From Agrobacterium rosae (GTDB lineage Bacteria > Pseudomonadota > Alphaproteobacteria > Rhizobiales > Rhizobiaceae): DNA of 64,000 nt. Location of the stretch: positions 717,096 to 781,095 of the forward strand of contig NZ_NXEJ01000008.1 in NCBI RefSeq assembly GCF_002915175.1, given 5' to 3'. The notes beneath the pieces were generated by a model. That model was not told the DNA's origin and searched no databases. It saw only the letters and a program-made list of their open reading frames with translations. Below, in pieces: positions 16,971 through 26,589 of the stretch. Every line of letters begins with the position of its first letter. Positions within the stretch are counted from its first letter, which is position 1. The position numbers were made by a program, and so were the translations under genes.

Positions 16971-18227
16971 ATGAATGAGAGTGAGCCACAGGTGGCGAGC
17001 GTGGAGACGGCTGCGCAGAAATCAAAGAAGCAGCGATATGCGCTCCTTTCCGCCATGTTCCTGATGTCGATGTCGGCGGTGGGGCCTGGCTTCATCACCC
17101 AGACTGCGACCTTCACCGTCAAGCTCGGCGCAGCCTTTGCTTTCGCCATTCTCATTTCCATCCTGATCGATTTCGTCGTTCAGGCCAACATCTGGCGCAT
17201 CGTCACCATTACCCGCATGCGTGCACCTGCTATTGCCAACGCGGCCATTCCGGGTTCGGGTTATCTGCTTGCGGTCCTCGTCATCATCGGTGGTCTGTTC
17301 TTCAACGTCGGTAACATCGGCGGCGCGGGACTTGGCTTTAACGCCATGATCGATCTTGACCCCAAGATCGGCGGCGTCATCGGTGCGGTTGTTGCCATCG
17401 GCATCTTCCTGTCGCGCCGCGCCGGCATCGCCATGGACCGTGTGGTCTTCGTTGCCGCCTTCATCAAGCTGGCCTTGATCGTATACGCAGCCATCGTTTC
17501 GGGACCTCCAGTCGCAGCAGCTTTTAAACAGACATTCATGCCCGATACGATTGATTTCCTGACGATCACGACCATCGTTGGCGGCACGGTTGGCGGTTAC
17601 ATCACTTATGCTGGTGCTCACCGTTTGCTGGACCGTGGAACGGTTGGTGTGGAAAACCTTGGTGCCGTCAACCGGGCAGCCATGAGCGGCATCGCGATCA
17701 CTGGTGTTTTGCGCTACATTTTGTTCCTCGCCATTCTCGGCGTCGTTGCCAGTGGCACGGTCATTGACCTTTCTGGGAAAAGTGCAAACCCTGCGGCGCA
17801 AGCTTTCCATGCTGCGGCTGGCGATATTGGTTTCCGCCTGTTCGGCGCAGTGTTCCTTGCATCGGCTATGACGAGCATCATCGGCGCGGCCTATACGTCC
17901 GTGTCGTTCCTGACAGCTTTCAAGCCAGAGATGACAGAACGTCAGCGCAACCTTTCAACGGTCGCCTTTATCGGTATTTCGCTGATCGCCTATATCCTCA
18001 TCACCACGCCGCCCGCCGCCATGCTTGTCTTCGTCGGTGGTCTGAACGGTCTTGTCCTGCCCATCGGCCTTTCCATTCTGCTGTATGCGGCCTGGAAGCG
18101 GTCCGATCTCATGCACGGCTACCACTATCCGCGCTGGTTGTTGATCCTGGGTGCGCTGACCTGCTGCCTGACGTGGTATATGGCCTACAAATCCGCCGGT
18201 GCGATCTTCGCATTGCTCGGCTACTAA
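16971..18227 (+). CDS. NRAMP-like inner-membrane transporter (YcsG type)
   Basis: A 418-residue protein with about 11 transmembrane helices. NRAMP features include MSAVGPGFITQTATFTVKLGAAFAFAILI (helix 1 region) and ASAMTSIIGAAYTSVSFLTAF (helix 6 region). Classical manganese transporters have DPGN in helix 1 and MPH in helix 6; here GPGF and SAMTS replace them, so metal transport is doubtful. Together with PxpA, YcsI and PxpBC genes this matches the Bacillus ycsG-ycsF-ycsI-kipI-kipA order, where YcsG is NRAMP-like. It may import the substrate of the operon. ATG 16971 follows AGGAGA. Confidence 0.82.
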   Translation: MNESEPQVASVETAAQKSKKQRYALLSAMFLMSMSAVGPGFITQTATFTVKLGAAFAFAILISILIDFVVQANIWRIVTITRMRAPAIANAAIPGSGYLLAVLVIIGGLFFNVGNIGGAGLGFNAMIDLDPKIGGVIGAVVAIGIFLSRRAGIAMDRVVFVAAFIKLALIVYAAIVSGPPVAAAFKQTFMPDTIDFLTITTIVGGTVGGYITYAGAHRLLDRGTVGVENLGAVNRAAMSGIAITGVLRYILFLAILGVVASGTVIDLSGKSANPAAQAFHAAAGDIGFRLFGAVFLASAMTSIIGAAYTSVSFLTAFKPEMTERQRNLSTVAFIGISLIAYILITTPPAAMLVFVGGLNGLVLPIGLSILLYAAWKRSDLMHGYHYPRWLLILGALTCCLTWYMAYKSAGAIFALLGY

Positions 18228-18242
18228 AACAGGGAGAGAGAC

Positions 18243-19010
18243 ATGGCCTCCATCGATCTGAACAGTGATCTTGGCGAAAGCTACGGCGCATGGAGCATGG
18301 GAGATGACAGCGCGATGTTGTCGGTCGTTTCCAGCGCCAACATTGCCTGCGGTTTCCATGCGGGTGATCCCTCGGGTATCTACCGCACGGTCAAAGCCGC
18401 CGCCGAAAACGGTGTCGTCGTTGGAGCCCATGTCTCCTATCCCGACCGCGTCGGCTTCGGCCGGCGCGACATGGATGTGACGTCGGAAGAACTGATTGCC
18501 GATGTCATCTACCAGATCGGTGCGCTGCAAGGCATTGCAGCCGCGGCCGGAACCAGGGTGCGTTACGTCAAGCCGCATGGCGCGCTCTACAACCGCGTCG
18601 CCAATGATGTGCGCCAAGGCCAGGCGGTGATCGACGGCATCAAGGCCATCGACCCATCGCTGGTGCTGATGGGACTTGCCAATGCGCCTATTCTCGACCT
18701 TGCCCGCACATCTGGCATGTCGGTGGTGGCGGAAGCCTTTGCCGACCGCGCCTATACGCCGGAAGGCCAGCTCGTTTCCCGCCGCGAGGCTGGTGCCGTG
18801 CTGCATGATGCGGAGAAGATCGCAGCCCGTATGGTGCAGCTTGCCCGTGAAGGCACGCTCGAAGCCATCGATGGAAGCATCATCAAGATCGAAGCGCAAT
18901 CCATCTGCGTTCATGGCGATAGCCCCGGTGCGGTTGCCATTGCCCAGCAAATCAGGCAGCGGTTCGAAGCCGAAGGCATCGATATCCGTTCTTTCGCGTC
19001 CAGCACATAA
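18243..19010 (+). CDS. pxpA: 5-oxoprolinase subunit A (LamB/YcsF family)
   Basis: This 255-residue protein matches Pxp[40 protein letters not shown] at the start, then [46 protein letters not shown] and C-terminal [11 protein letters not shown]. With PxpB and PxpC it cleaves 5-oxoproline (pyroglutamate) to glutamate using ATP, repairing a by-product of glutamine and glutathione chemistry. It is followed after 9 bp by the YcsI-type gene. The neighbouring biotin carboxylase gene makes a related lactam or ureide substrate possible. Confidence 0.92.
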   Translation: MASIDLNSDLGESYGAWSMGDDSAMLSVVSSANIACGFHAGDPSGIYRTVKAAAENGVVVGAHVSYPDRVGFGRRDMDVTSEELIADVIYQIGALQGIAAAAGTRVRYVKPHGALYNRVANDVRQGQAVIDGIKAIDPSLVLMGLANAPILDLARTSGMSVVAEAFADRAYTPEGQLVSRREAGAVLHDAEKIAARMVQLAREGTLEAIDGSIIKIEAQSICVHGDSPGAVAIAQQIRQRFEAEGIDIRSFASST

Positions 19011-19019
19011 GGAGCGTCC

Positions 19020-19829
19020 ATGACGATCCCGACATCCTACCTCAATCACACGGATGCGACAGCCGCCCGCAAGGCGCGCGCCGATTACCGCAACGGTCTG
19101 GTCGCGCCCACATCAGGCATCGCGCCCGGTTTTACGCAGGCCAATATGATTGTGCTGCCGCGCGACTGGGCCTTCGATTTCCTGCTTTACGCGCAGCGTA
19201 ACCCGAAGCCTTGCCCGGTGCTCGATGTGTCCGATCCCGGCGTGCCGACAACTTTGCTTGCCCCCGGTGCCGATCTTCGCACCGATCTGCCGCTCTACCG
19301 CATCTGGCGGGATGGAAAGCTGGTCGAGGAAACCGCGGATGCGACCAGCGCTTGGGCGGAACGAGATGATCTCGTCGCTTTTCTCATCGGCTGCAGCTTC
19401 ACCTTCGAGACACCGATGGTGGAAGCGGGCATCGAAATCCGCCATATGACGGACAAGTGCAATGTACCGATGTACCTCACCAACCAGCCCTGTCGTCCGG
19501 CGGGTCGGTTGAAGGGCAATATGGTCGTTTCCATGCGTCCCATCCCCGCCTCGCGGGTAGCGGACGCGGCGACGATTTCCGGTCGCTTTCCCGCCGTGCA
19601 TGGGTCACCGATGCATGTCGGCTCCCCGGCAGAAATCGGCATTGCCGATCTTGCCAAGCCGGATTTCGGTGATGCGGTGCGGATCGAACCCGGCGAAGTC
19701 CCGGTGTTCTGGGCGTGCGGAGTAACCCCGCAGGCGGCAGTCATGGCATCGGGCGTGCCCTTTGCCATCACCCATTCTCCCGGCCATATGTTCATCACCG
19801 ACATTCCCGATTCTGCCTATCATGCGTGA
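19020..19829 (+). CDS. YcsI/DUF1445-family protein (D-glutamate cyclase-like, putative hydro-lyase)
   Basis: The 269-residue protein has the family's typical N-terminus ([32 protein letters not shown]) and the segments [31 protein letters not shown] and [12 protein letters not shown]. Members are found in kip/pxp operons; a mitochondrial homologue (DGLUCY) converts D-glutamate to 5-oxo-D-proline, so a role in linking D-glutamate and pyroglutamate is plausible here. It ends at TGA 19827-19829, 7 bp before the PxpBC start. Confidence 0.85.
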   Translation: MTIPTSYLNHTDATAARKARADYRNGLVAPTSGIAPGFTQANMIVLPRDWAFDFLLYAQRNPKPCPVLDVSDPGVPTTLLAPGADLRTDLPLYRIWRDGKLVEETADATSAWAERDDLVAFLIGCSFTFETPMVEAGIEIRHMTDKCNVPMYLTNQPCRPAGRLKGNMVVSMRPIPASRVADAATISGRFPAVHGSPMHVGSPAEIGIADLAKPDFGDAVRIEPGEVPVFWACGVTPQAAVMASGVPFAITHSPGHMFITDIPDSAYHA

Positions 19830-19836
19830 GGAAAAG

Positions 19837-21456
19837 ATGCGCTTCTTACCCGTCAGCCTCACGACCATTCTGGTGGAACTCGCCGATCTCGATCAGACGC
19901 TTGCGCTCTTCGCATCGCTTGAAGCCGACCCTATCGACGGTATCGAGGAGACGGTTCCGGCGGCCCGCACGCTGATGATCCGTTTTCGCCCGGAGAGCAT
20001 CAGGGCAGAGGCTCTGGCGGCTGAAATCGCCACGCGCGATTTGTCTGCTAAGATCGCGCCATCCGACAAGCTGGTCGAAATTCCGGTACGTTATGATGGC
20101 GAGGATCTGGCCGACGTTGCCGAACTAACGGGACTCAGTGTCGAAGAGGTCATTCGTCGTCATACGGACAGCGAATTCACCGTTGCCTTTTGTGGTTTTG
20201 CCCCCGGCTTCGGTTATCTGGTGGGCGGTGATCCAGCGCTGCATGTGCCACGGCGCCAAAGCCCGCGTACGCGCATTCCCATCGGCTCGGTTGCGCTTGC
20301 CGGTGCTTTCAGCGGCGTTTACCCGCAAAACAGCCCCGGCGGCTGGCAAATCCTCGGCACCACGCCTTTGAAAATGTGGGATATAGAGCGGGACCCGGGC
20401 GCACTGTTCCAGCCCGGGTATCGCGTTCGCTTCTTTGATATGGACAAGGCGGGACGCAGTATCGATGTGCCCGCAGTAAAACCTGCTGCCCCCAAGGCCG
20501 TGATAAACAAAGATGCTGCCCATTTCGAAGTGCTGGCAGCACCTATGCCCGCCGTTTTTCAAGACCTTGGCCGATACGGGCAAACGGGGCAGGGCGTTTC
20601 CGCATCTGGCGCTCTCGATCGTTCGGCTTTCAACACCGCAAACCGCATCGTCGGCAACCCGGCCAATACCCCATGCCTGGAACTCACACTGGGCGGCTTT
20701 TCTTTCAAGAGTTCTAGTCGAACCGTAATCGGAGTGGCAGGCGCATCTTGCGTTATCACCATCAAGTCCGAAGAATATAGCTTCGAGGCAAACCCCTACG
20801 CGCCGATCTCTCTGGAGCCCGGTGATGTCGTGACATTTAGCAATCCTTCCGCTGGCATGCGCTGTTATCTCGCTGTCCGTGGCGGTTTCGACGTTGCGCC
20901 GGTTTTGGGGAGCGCTGCAACCGATACGCTGGCCGTCGTTGGGCCGGAGAGTGTCTTTGCTGGTTCGGTGGTCAATCTGCGCGACGAGAAAACCGGTCTT
21001 TCCAGCGTCTCCATCGACGAGGTGCCAGCCTTCGATCTGCCGAAAGCAGGGGAAGTCGTCACGCTTGATATCGTCTGTGGTCCGCGCACGGACTGGTTTA
21101 CACAAAAGGGTCTTGAGACGCTGACGAGCCAGCTCTGGCAGGTCACGCCGCAGTCCAGCCGCGTCGGCATTCGGCTTGCAGGCGAGGTGCCGGTGGAGCG
21201 CAAGGATAGCGCAGAACTGCCGAGCGAAGGCACGGCCAACGGCGCAATCCAGATTCCACACAGCGGTCAACCGGTGCTGTTTCTCGCAGATCATCCGCTA
21301 ACGGGCGGGTACCCCGTCATCGGGGCGGTTGCGGAATATCACCTTGATCTTGCGGGCCAGATACCGATCAACGCCAAAATCCAGTTTCGCCCGCTTGGGC
21401 CTTTCACTGAGATTCCGGCGGTCAAGAACAGAAAATTTTCGGGAGACAAACCATGA
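19837..21456 (+). CDS. Fused 5-oxoprolinase subunits B-C (KipI-KipA; carboxyltransferase-like)
   Basis: A single 539-residue chain joins a KipI/PxpB domain (about residues 1-215: [39 protein letters not shown]) to a KipA/PxpC domain (about 225-530: [77 protein letters not shown]). The same two domains, in the same order, form the carboxyltransferase part of urea carboxylase, and a biotin carboxylase gene follows with a 4-bp ATGA overlap. ATG 19837 follows GAGGAAAAG. In many bacteria the two subunits are separate genes. Confidence 0.9.
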   Translation: MRFLPVSLTTILVELADLDQTLALFASLEADPIDGIEETVPAARTLMIRFRPESIRAEALAAEIATRDLSAKIAPSDKLVEIPVRYDGEDLADVAELTGLSVEEVIRRHTDSEFTVAFCGFAPGFGYLVGGDPALHVPRRQSPRTRIPIGSVALAGAFSGVYPQNSPGGWQILGTTPLKMWDIERDPGALFQPGYRVRFFDMDKAGRSIDVPAVKPAAPKAVINKDAAHFEVLAAPMPAVFQDLGRYGQTGQGVSASGALDRSAFNTANRIVGNPANTPCLELTLGGFSFKSSSRTVIGVAGASCVITIKSEEYSFEANPYAPISLEPGDVVTFSNPSAGMRCYLAVRGGFDVAPVLGSAATDTLAVVGPESVFAGSVVNLRDEKTGLSSVSIDEVPAFDLPKAGEVVTLDIVCGPRTDWFTQKGLETLTSQLWQVTPQSSRVGIRLAGEVPVERKDSAELPSEGTANGAIQIPHSGQPVLFLADHPLTGGYPVIGAVAEYHLDLAGQIPINAKIQFRPLGPFTEIPAVKNRKFSGDKP

Positions 21457-23180
21457 AGAAAGTGCTGATCGCCAATCGTGGCGAGATCGCGGTGCGTATC
21501 ATCCGTGCCTGCCGTGACTATGATATCGGGTCCGTGGCCGTCTATGCCGATCCGGATCAGGATGCGCTGTTCGTGCGTCTGGCCGATGAGGCCTATGGGC
21601 TGGAGGGCGTTCGCCCTGCTGAAACCTATCTCGATATCGACAAGCTGATTGCCATTGCCAAGCGTTCCGGTGCCGATGCGGTTCACCCCGGTTATGGCTT
21701 CCTGTCGGAGCGTGCGGAATTTGCGCAGGCCGTTATCGATGCGGGACTGATCTGGATCGGCCCTGATCCTGATGTCATCAAGGTTCTGGGCGACAAGGTC
21801 GAAGCACGGCGCATCGCCACCAGCGTCGGCGCGCCTCTCGTTGCCGGCAGCGATGGTCCGGTTTCGACATCGGCTGAGGTGATTGCCTTTGCAGAACAAC
21901 ACGGCCTGCCGGTTGCCATCAAGGCGGCGCATGGTGGTGGCGGGCGCGGCATCAAGGTCGCGTGGAAAATGGAAGAGATCGCCGATCTCTACGAATCCGC
22001 CGTGCGTGAAGCCACAGCTGCCTTTGGACGCGGCGAATGTTTCCTCGAACGTTTTCTGGATCGCCCGCGCCACATCGAAGCGCAGGTCATCGCAGACAAG
22101 CATGGCAATGTCGTTGTCCTTGGCACCCGTGACTGCTCGTTGCAGCGTCGAAACCAGAAACTCATCGAAGAAGCGCCAGCCCCTTTCCTGACGCCTGAAC
22201 AACGTCAAAAAATCCATGATTCCGCCAAGGCAATCTGTGCGGCGGCGGGTTACTCCGGTGCTGGCACAGTGGAATTTCTTTTAGGTATTGATGGCACGAT
22301 CTCATTTCTGGAGGTCAATACGCGCCTTCAGGTGGAACACCCCGTTACCGAGGAAACGACGGGTATCGATCTCGTGATCGAGCAGTTCCGCGTTGCGGAA
22401 GGCCAGCCGCTGCGCATTCTGGAAACGCCGGAGCCGCGCGGCCATTCCATGGAATTCCGCATCAATGCCGAAGATCCAGGTCGCGGCTTTCTGCCAACGC
22501 CCGGCGCGATCACGCTTTTCGATCCGCCATCCGGCCCCGGCATCCGTCTGGATAGTGGCGTTGTGTCGGGCTCGACCATACCCGGCGTTTTCGATTCTCT
22601 GATGGCAAAACTCATTGTCACAGGCGTGGACCGTGATCAGGTGTTGCGCCGTACCCGCCGTGCGCTGAAAGAATTCCGCATTGAAGGCATTGCCACGGTC
22701 CTGCCGTTCCATCGCGCCGCAATCGACACCGAAGACTTTATCGGTACCGATGGGTTCAAGGTTCACACCCGCTGGATCGAGACCGATTTCGCCGACATGC
22801 CGGATGCGATGGAGCGCCCCGCTCCGGCAGACGATGCCTCGATGACGCGCACGTGGTTGGAAATCGACGGCAAGCGAGTGGCCGTTGGCCTGCCACGCGT
22901 GTTGCTGGCTGGTTTCAGCGGTGCCGGAACTGGTTCCACTTCCCCGGCAGCTTCGACCAAGCCACCGGTGGACGGTATTTTGGCACCTGTTTCTGGCACA
23001 CTGCAATCCTTCAAAGTCAAGGACGGTGACACGGTATCGGAGGGTGATCTGGTCGCCGTCATGGAAGCCATGAAAATGGAAACGCAGCTCGTTGCGCCGA
23101 AATCCGGCAAGGTTCGCCTGGGCGTCAAGGAAGGCGATTATCTTCAGGCTGGCGACACCGTGTTTGTCTTCGAAAGCTAA
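21453..23180 (+). CDS. Biotin carboxylase with C-terminal biotin carrier domain
   Basis: The 575-residue protein resembles acetyl-/propionyl-CoA carboxylase alpha subunits. Residues 1-450 are biotin carboxylase ([56 protein letters not shown]). The last 75 residues are a biotinyl domain with MEAMKMET, attachment Lys541. It overlaps the PxpBC gene by 4 bp. No acyl-CoA carboxyltransferase gene is nearby, so the KipI-KipA protein is the natural partner, giving a split version of the urea carboxylase layout. The substrate is unknown. A hairpin follows the stop codon. Confidence 0.9.
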   Translation: MKKVLIANRGEIAVRIIRACRDYDIGSVAVYADPDQDALFVRLADEAYGLEGVRPAETYLDIDKLIAIAKRSGADAVHPGYGFLSERAEFAQAVIDAGLIWIGPDPDVIKVLGDKVEARRIATSVGAPLVAGSDGPVSTSAEVIAFAEQHGLPVAIKAAHGGGGRGIKVAWKMEEIADLYESAVREATAAFGRGECFLERFLDRPRHIEAQVIADKHGNVVVLGTRDCSLQRRNQKLIEEAPAPFLTPEQRQKIHDSAKAICAAAGYSGAGTVEFLLGIDGTISFLEVNTRLQVEHPVTEETTGIDLVIEQFRVAEGQPLRILETPEPRGHSMEFRINAEDPGRGFLPTPGAITLFDPPSGPGIRLDSGVVSGSTIPGVFDSLMAKLIVTGVDRDQVLRRTRRALKEFRIEGIATVLPFHRAAIDTEDFIGTDGFKVHTRWIETDFADMPDAMERPAPADDASMTRTWLEIDGKRVAVGLPRVLLAGFSGAGTGSTSPAASTKPPVDGILAPVSGTLQSFKVKDGDTVSEGDLVAVMEAMKMETQLVAPKSGKVRLGVKEGDYLQAGDTVFVFES

Positions 23181-23188
23181 AGACGCTT

Positions 23189-23216
23189 ATCGGCTGAGGC
23201 AACAATCTCGGCCGAT
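23189..23216 (+). terminator. 10-bp stem hairpin after the carboxylase gene
   Basis: ATCGGCTGAG (23189-23198) pairs with CTCGGCCGAT (23207-23216), including one G-U pair, around an 8-nt loop. There is no T run. It may be a Rho-dependent or stabilising 3' end. Confidence 0.45.
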
Positions 23217-23222
23217 CAACAA

Positions 23223-24563
23223 ATGCTATTAAATTGCCAGATTGTTTCCGCTAAAGTCACACAAGCGAAAGAAAAACTGGATAGCATTTTGGATTCCGAG
23301 AGCAACGACCGCGACGCGCAATCACTTTCCATTCACCTTTCGTTCCCCGAAGATATTGAAAACATTCAATATAGAACATTCGAGTACTTCTGGCTGGGTA
23401 GCCATCCGGTGTCAGGACTGGCCAGAGACCGTCTGAGCTCCGATGGCAAACCGATAAACGAGATTGCCTCGGTTTCAGGCACTGGATTTTCATTTCTGGC
23501 CATCATAGTCGGTGCGGAACGCCACTGGATCACCCGTGATCAGGCACTTGATCGTGTGACGACGATGGTGGGAGCGTTGCATAAGGCCAAACGCTTTCAC
23601 GGTGCCTTTGCGCATTTCCTGCATGGCGACACGAGCGAGGTCATTCCGTTCGGGCCGAAGGATGATGGCGGCGATCTTGTGGAGACGGCTTTTCTCTTGC
23701 AGGGTCTGATTTGCGCGCGACAGTATTTTTCACGTCAAACCTTGGCCGAAACCAGGTTTCGCGCCCTCGCTCAGGATCTGATCACGGGCGTTGAATGGGA
23801 CTGGTACACGAAAGGTGAGGATGGGCCGCTTTGGTGGCACTGGAGCCCGAAACACAGGTGGTGTTTTGACATCGCGATCAGCGGCTGGAACGAGGCGCTG
23901 GTGTGTTATGTGCTGGCAACAGGCGCACAACACCATTCCATCGATCCCGTTCATTACCATCAAGGTTGGGGGCGTTCCGGTGCCATGGTCAATGGCAACA
24001 CTTATCTAGGAACGGTTCTGCCGTTGGGAGAGCCCTTCGGCGGCCCGCTCTTTTTGTCGCAATATTCGTTCTGCGGCCTCGATCCGAGACGATTGTCAGA
24101 TCGTTATGGCGATTATTGGCAGCAAGTTAAAGCGCATACGCGGATCAATTACGACTACTGCCGGTCTAGATATCCCGAAACCGATCTGTGGGGCATGACA
24201 GCCAGCGATGGTCCCAAGGGTTACAGCGTGCACTCCCCAACGCAGGATAACGACGTCATTTCGCCGACCGCTGCTCTGTCGAGTTTTCCGGTTTGCCCGC
24301 AGGAGGCGACAGATGCAGCCCGCGCCTTTCTGCGCTACGGAGATGGCAAGCTTATAGGCAGATACGGCTTCGTCGATGCGTTCTCACCCGGCACGGGCTG
24401 GACCGCCAAGACCCATTTGGCCATCGATCAGGGACCGATCGTGGCAATGATGGAGAACTACCGCTCCGGGCTGTTGTGGTCTTTGTTCATGGGCGCACCA
24501 GAAGTTCAACGCGGTCTCGATCGGCTAGGCTTTGAAACGACAAGCATACAAGACCGCGTCTGA
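23223..24563 (+). CDS. Glycoamylase-like / GH144-type protein
   Basis: This 446-residue protein matches the glycoamylase-like family (PF10091, which includes GH144 beta-1,2-glucanases and the C-terminal part of cyclic beta-1,2-glucan synthases): YRTFEYFWLGSHPVSGLARDR, SVSGTGFSFLAIIVGAER, FAHFLHGDT, DGGDLVETAFLLQGLI, WHWSPKHRW, ISGWNEALVCYVLA, GPLFLSQYSFCGLDPR and WGMTASDGPKGY. It should act on beta-1,2-glucan-like saccharides. No signal peptide is visible, so it may be cytoplasmic, which is unusual. ATG 23223 lacks a clear ribosome site and lies 6 bp after the hairpin, so the start is uncertain. Confidence 0.75.
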   Translation: MLLNCQIVSAKVTQAKEKLDSILDSESNDRDAQSLSIHLSFPEDIENIQYRTFEYFWLGSHPVSGLARDRLSSDGKPINEIASVSGTGFSFLAIIVGAERHWITRDQALDRVTTMVGALHKAKRFHGAFAHFLHGDTSEVIPFGPKDDGGDLVETAFLLQGLICARQYFSRQTLAETRFRALAQDLITGVEWDWYTKGEDGPLWWHWSPKHRWCFDIAISGWNEALVCYVLATGAQHHSIDPVHYHQGWGRSGAMVNGNTYLGTVLPLGEPFGGPLFLSQYSFCGLDPRRLSDRYGDYWQQVKAHTRINYDYCRSRYPETDLWGMTASDGPKGYSVHSPTQDNDVISPTAALSSFPVCPQEATDAARAFLRYGDGKLIGRYGFVDAFSPGTGWTAKTHLAIDQGPIVAMMENYRSGLLWSLFMGAPEVQRGLDRLGFETTSIQDRV

Positions 24564-24569
24564 TGGGGC

Positions 24570-26504
24570 TTAGTCGCGCGGCATGCCTTCCGGGCGCAGC
24601 AGTCGCCGTTGCGCGCCGATGCGGAACGGTGCATTCATAGCGCCATAGCCATTATACTGGCCGCGCCGTTCCACGATTTCAAAGAAGAAACCTTCCCCGA
24701 AGGTCTGGCTGTAAACCTGGAAGTATTCGCCATTGTCGTCGCGGTCATAGAGGATGCTGAAGGCGCGAAGCGTATCCGACAATTCCGGCTCAAGCCCGAA
24801 ACGTGCTTCCAGATCGTCATAATAATTGCGCGAAATCGGCAGTGTCAGAAAGCCCAGACTTTGAAGTTGTTTCGCCGTCGCAAAAATATCATCGGTCGAG
24901 AACGCGATGTGTTGGATGCTGGTGCCGAAGCCTTCCGCCAGAAATTTCCCGGCAAAGGTCTTGCGATTGTCCGCACCATTCATGGTCAGTCGGAAATCGG
25001 GTCTTGGACGGCTTTCGATTGCCTGGCTGCGAACGAGCCCACCGGGTTCTACCACGTCGACCATGGGCGTGCGGCGCATCGAGAATATCGAGGTGTAGAA
25101 CAGGAGCCAGGTCAGCATCTCATCATAGCGCGTCGTTTGCGCCAAGTGATCGATCCGCGTCAGTCCGGCACTCGCAGGTGCATCTGAGGCAAGAGGCACG
25201 AATTCGTTTTTCCAGATCGAAGATAAGGGCGGGGTGTCATCGAGGAAATAGATGACACCATTGCCGACGCCCTGGATGGCAGGAATGGATGCCTCGCCGC
25301 TTTTGCGCGGCTCGAAGAAGGTGGGTGCTCCCAAAGCTGCCGCACGCTCCATTGCAGCATTTGCGTCCTCGACCTTGAGGCCGAAGGCGTAGGCGTTCGT
25401 GCCATGAACCGAATAGGACGCGCCGGCGAAGCTGTCGCCGGTACTATCCGTGTTGATGACGATGCGGATGTCGCCCTGTGTGTAAAGCTCGACCTCGCGA
25501 TTGCAGTGGCGGGCGGACTTGTTGAAGCCGAGCGTAGTGAGCAGTTTTTCGAGGCCTGTTTTTTCGGTTTGCCCCGTCGTAAATTCCACGAACTCCACGC
25601 CCGTCGTCTCGACGGGATTTGGCATTTCTGGCACCCCGATGCGGATATCCGGCTCCTGACGCTTCACCTGATCCATCAGGTTGATGAGTGAGCGGTGGCC
25701 GTCTTCAGCAAGCAGTCTGGCAGAACCACCACGGAACTGGTCGTTGAAGATTTCCAGCGAAAGTGGGCCGCAATAGCCGGTTGCGGCGACAGCCCGCATG
25801 AATTCGACAACCGGCAGATCGCCTTCACCCGGCATGTTGCGGAAATGACGGCTCCAATAGAGCAGGTCCATGTCGAAGAGGGGCGCGTCCGCCAGCTGAA
25901 CGATAAAGATCTTATCGCCGGGAATGGAGCGGATCGAATTTGGATCGATTTTACGCGACAGGGTATGAAAGCTGTCGAGGATGATGCCGACATTCTTATG
26001 ATCGGCGCGGCGAACGACTTCCCACGCATCGCGGTGGTCGCTGATGTGGCGTCCCCAGGCAAGAGCCTCATAGCCGACACGAAGTCCGTGCTTGGCGGCC
26101 CGCTCTCCCAGTTCATTGAAGTCGGCTGCCGCGCGATCCACGCCACCGAGCGAAATCTGCGAGACGTTGGAGCATATCAGCATCAGGTCGGTGCCGAGCT
26201 CGCCCATGATGTCGAATTTGCGCTCTGCGCGTTCGAACGCACGTTGCCGGTGATGGTCAGGCATGCCTTCGAAGTCGCGAAATGGCTGGAACAGCGTGAT
26301 TTCGAGGCCGTGATCGCGAACCATTTCACGCACCTCGCGCGGCGACGCGTCATAGGTCAGAAAATCATTCTCGAAAATTTCAACGCCTGCAAATCCCGCT
26401 TTTGCGATGGCGGAAAGTTTTTCGGGAAATTCACCGCTGATGGAAACGGTTGCGATGGAGGTCCGCATCGGCAGCTTTTGCTGCTCTGTGCCATGGATGA
26501 CCAT
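24570..26504 (-). CDS. quiC: 3-Dehydroshikimate dehydratase, QuiC-type (TIM barrel fused to HPPD-like VOC domains)
   Basis: A 644-residue two-part protein. About residues 13-290 are a sugar-phosphate isomerase/epimerase-like TIM barrel (AGFAGVEIFENDFL, ILDSFHTLSRKIDP, PLSLEIFNDQFR). About 300-640 are tandem VOC domains resembling 4-hydroxyphenylpyruvate dioxygenase, with metal-type ligands His in RIDHLAQ, His in SIQHIAF and Glu in FFFEIVERRGQY. This is the layout of bacterial QuiC, which turns 3-dehydroshikimate into protocatechuate; only the first domain is known to carry that activity. ATG 26504 follows AGGAAGG. It diverges from a TetR gene and lies by AroE and transporter genes, a quinate/shikimate context. 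Confidence 0.9.
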   Translation of the reverse strand: MVIHGTEQQKLPMRTSIATVSISGEFPEKLSAIAKAGFAGVEIFENDFLTYDASPREVREMVRDHGLEITLFQPFRDFEGMPDHHRQRAFERAERKFDIMGELGTDLMLICSNVSQISLGGVDRAAADFNELGERAAKHGLRVGYEALAWGRHISDHRDAWEVVRRADHKNVGIILDSFHTLSRKIDPNSIRSIPGDKIFIVQLADAPLFDMDLLYWSRHFRNMPGEGDLPVVEFMRAVAATGYCGPLSLEIFNDQFRGGSARLLAEDGHRSLINLMDQVKRQEPDIRIGVPEMPNPVETTGVEFVEFTTGQTEKTGLEKLLTTLGFNKSARHCNREVELYTQGDIRIVINTDSTGDSFAGASYSVHGTNAYAFGLKVEDANAAMERAAALGAPTFFEPRKSGEASIPAIQGVGNGVIYFLDDTPPLSSIWKNEFVPLASDAPASAGLTRIDHLAQTTRYDEMLTWLLFYTSIFSMRRTPMVDVVEPGGLVRSQAIESRPRPDFRLTMNGADNRKTFAGKFLAEGFGTSIQHIAFSTDDIFATAKQLQSLGFLTLPISRNYYDDLEARFGLEPELSDTLRAFSILYDRDDNGEYFQVYSQTFGEGFFFEIVERRGQYNGYGAMNAPFRIGAQRRLLRPEGMPRD

Positions 26505-26526
26505 ATTGCCTTCCTTTCCAGTGTTA

Positions 26527-26544
26527 TGTACTGATTGGTTAATA
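26527..26544. promoter_or_regulatory. Candidate TetR operator, copy 1 (TGTACTGATTGGTTAATA)
   Basis: In the 85-bp gap between quiC and the TetR gene this 18-bp sequence matches 13 of 18 positions of the sequence at 31344-31361 upstream of the transporter operon. The shared core is AC-N6-GT within TGTAC...GTT-N-ATA, similar to TetR-family targets. Confidence 0.6.
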
Positions 26545-26589
26545 ATGACGGCTTCGGTTTGGGATGGGCTGAGCGCTGATGGGTGGACG

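Noticed and set aside
17022-17810. 262-codon minus-strand frame opposite the NRAMP-like gene
   Set aside because: Highly polar shadow of a membrane protein gene.
20125-21294. 389-codon minus-strand frame opposite pxpBC
   Set aside because: Antisense to a gene with many conserved motifs; no family resemblance.
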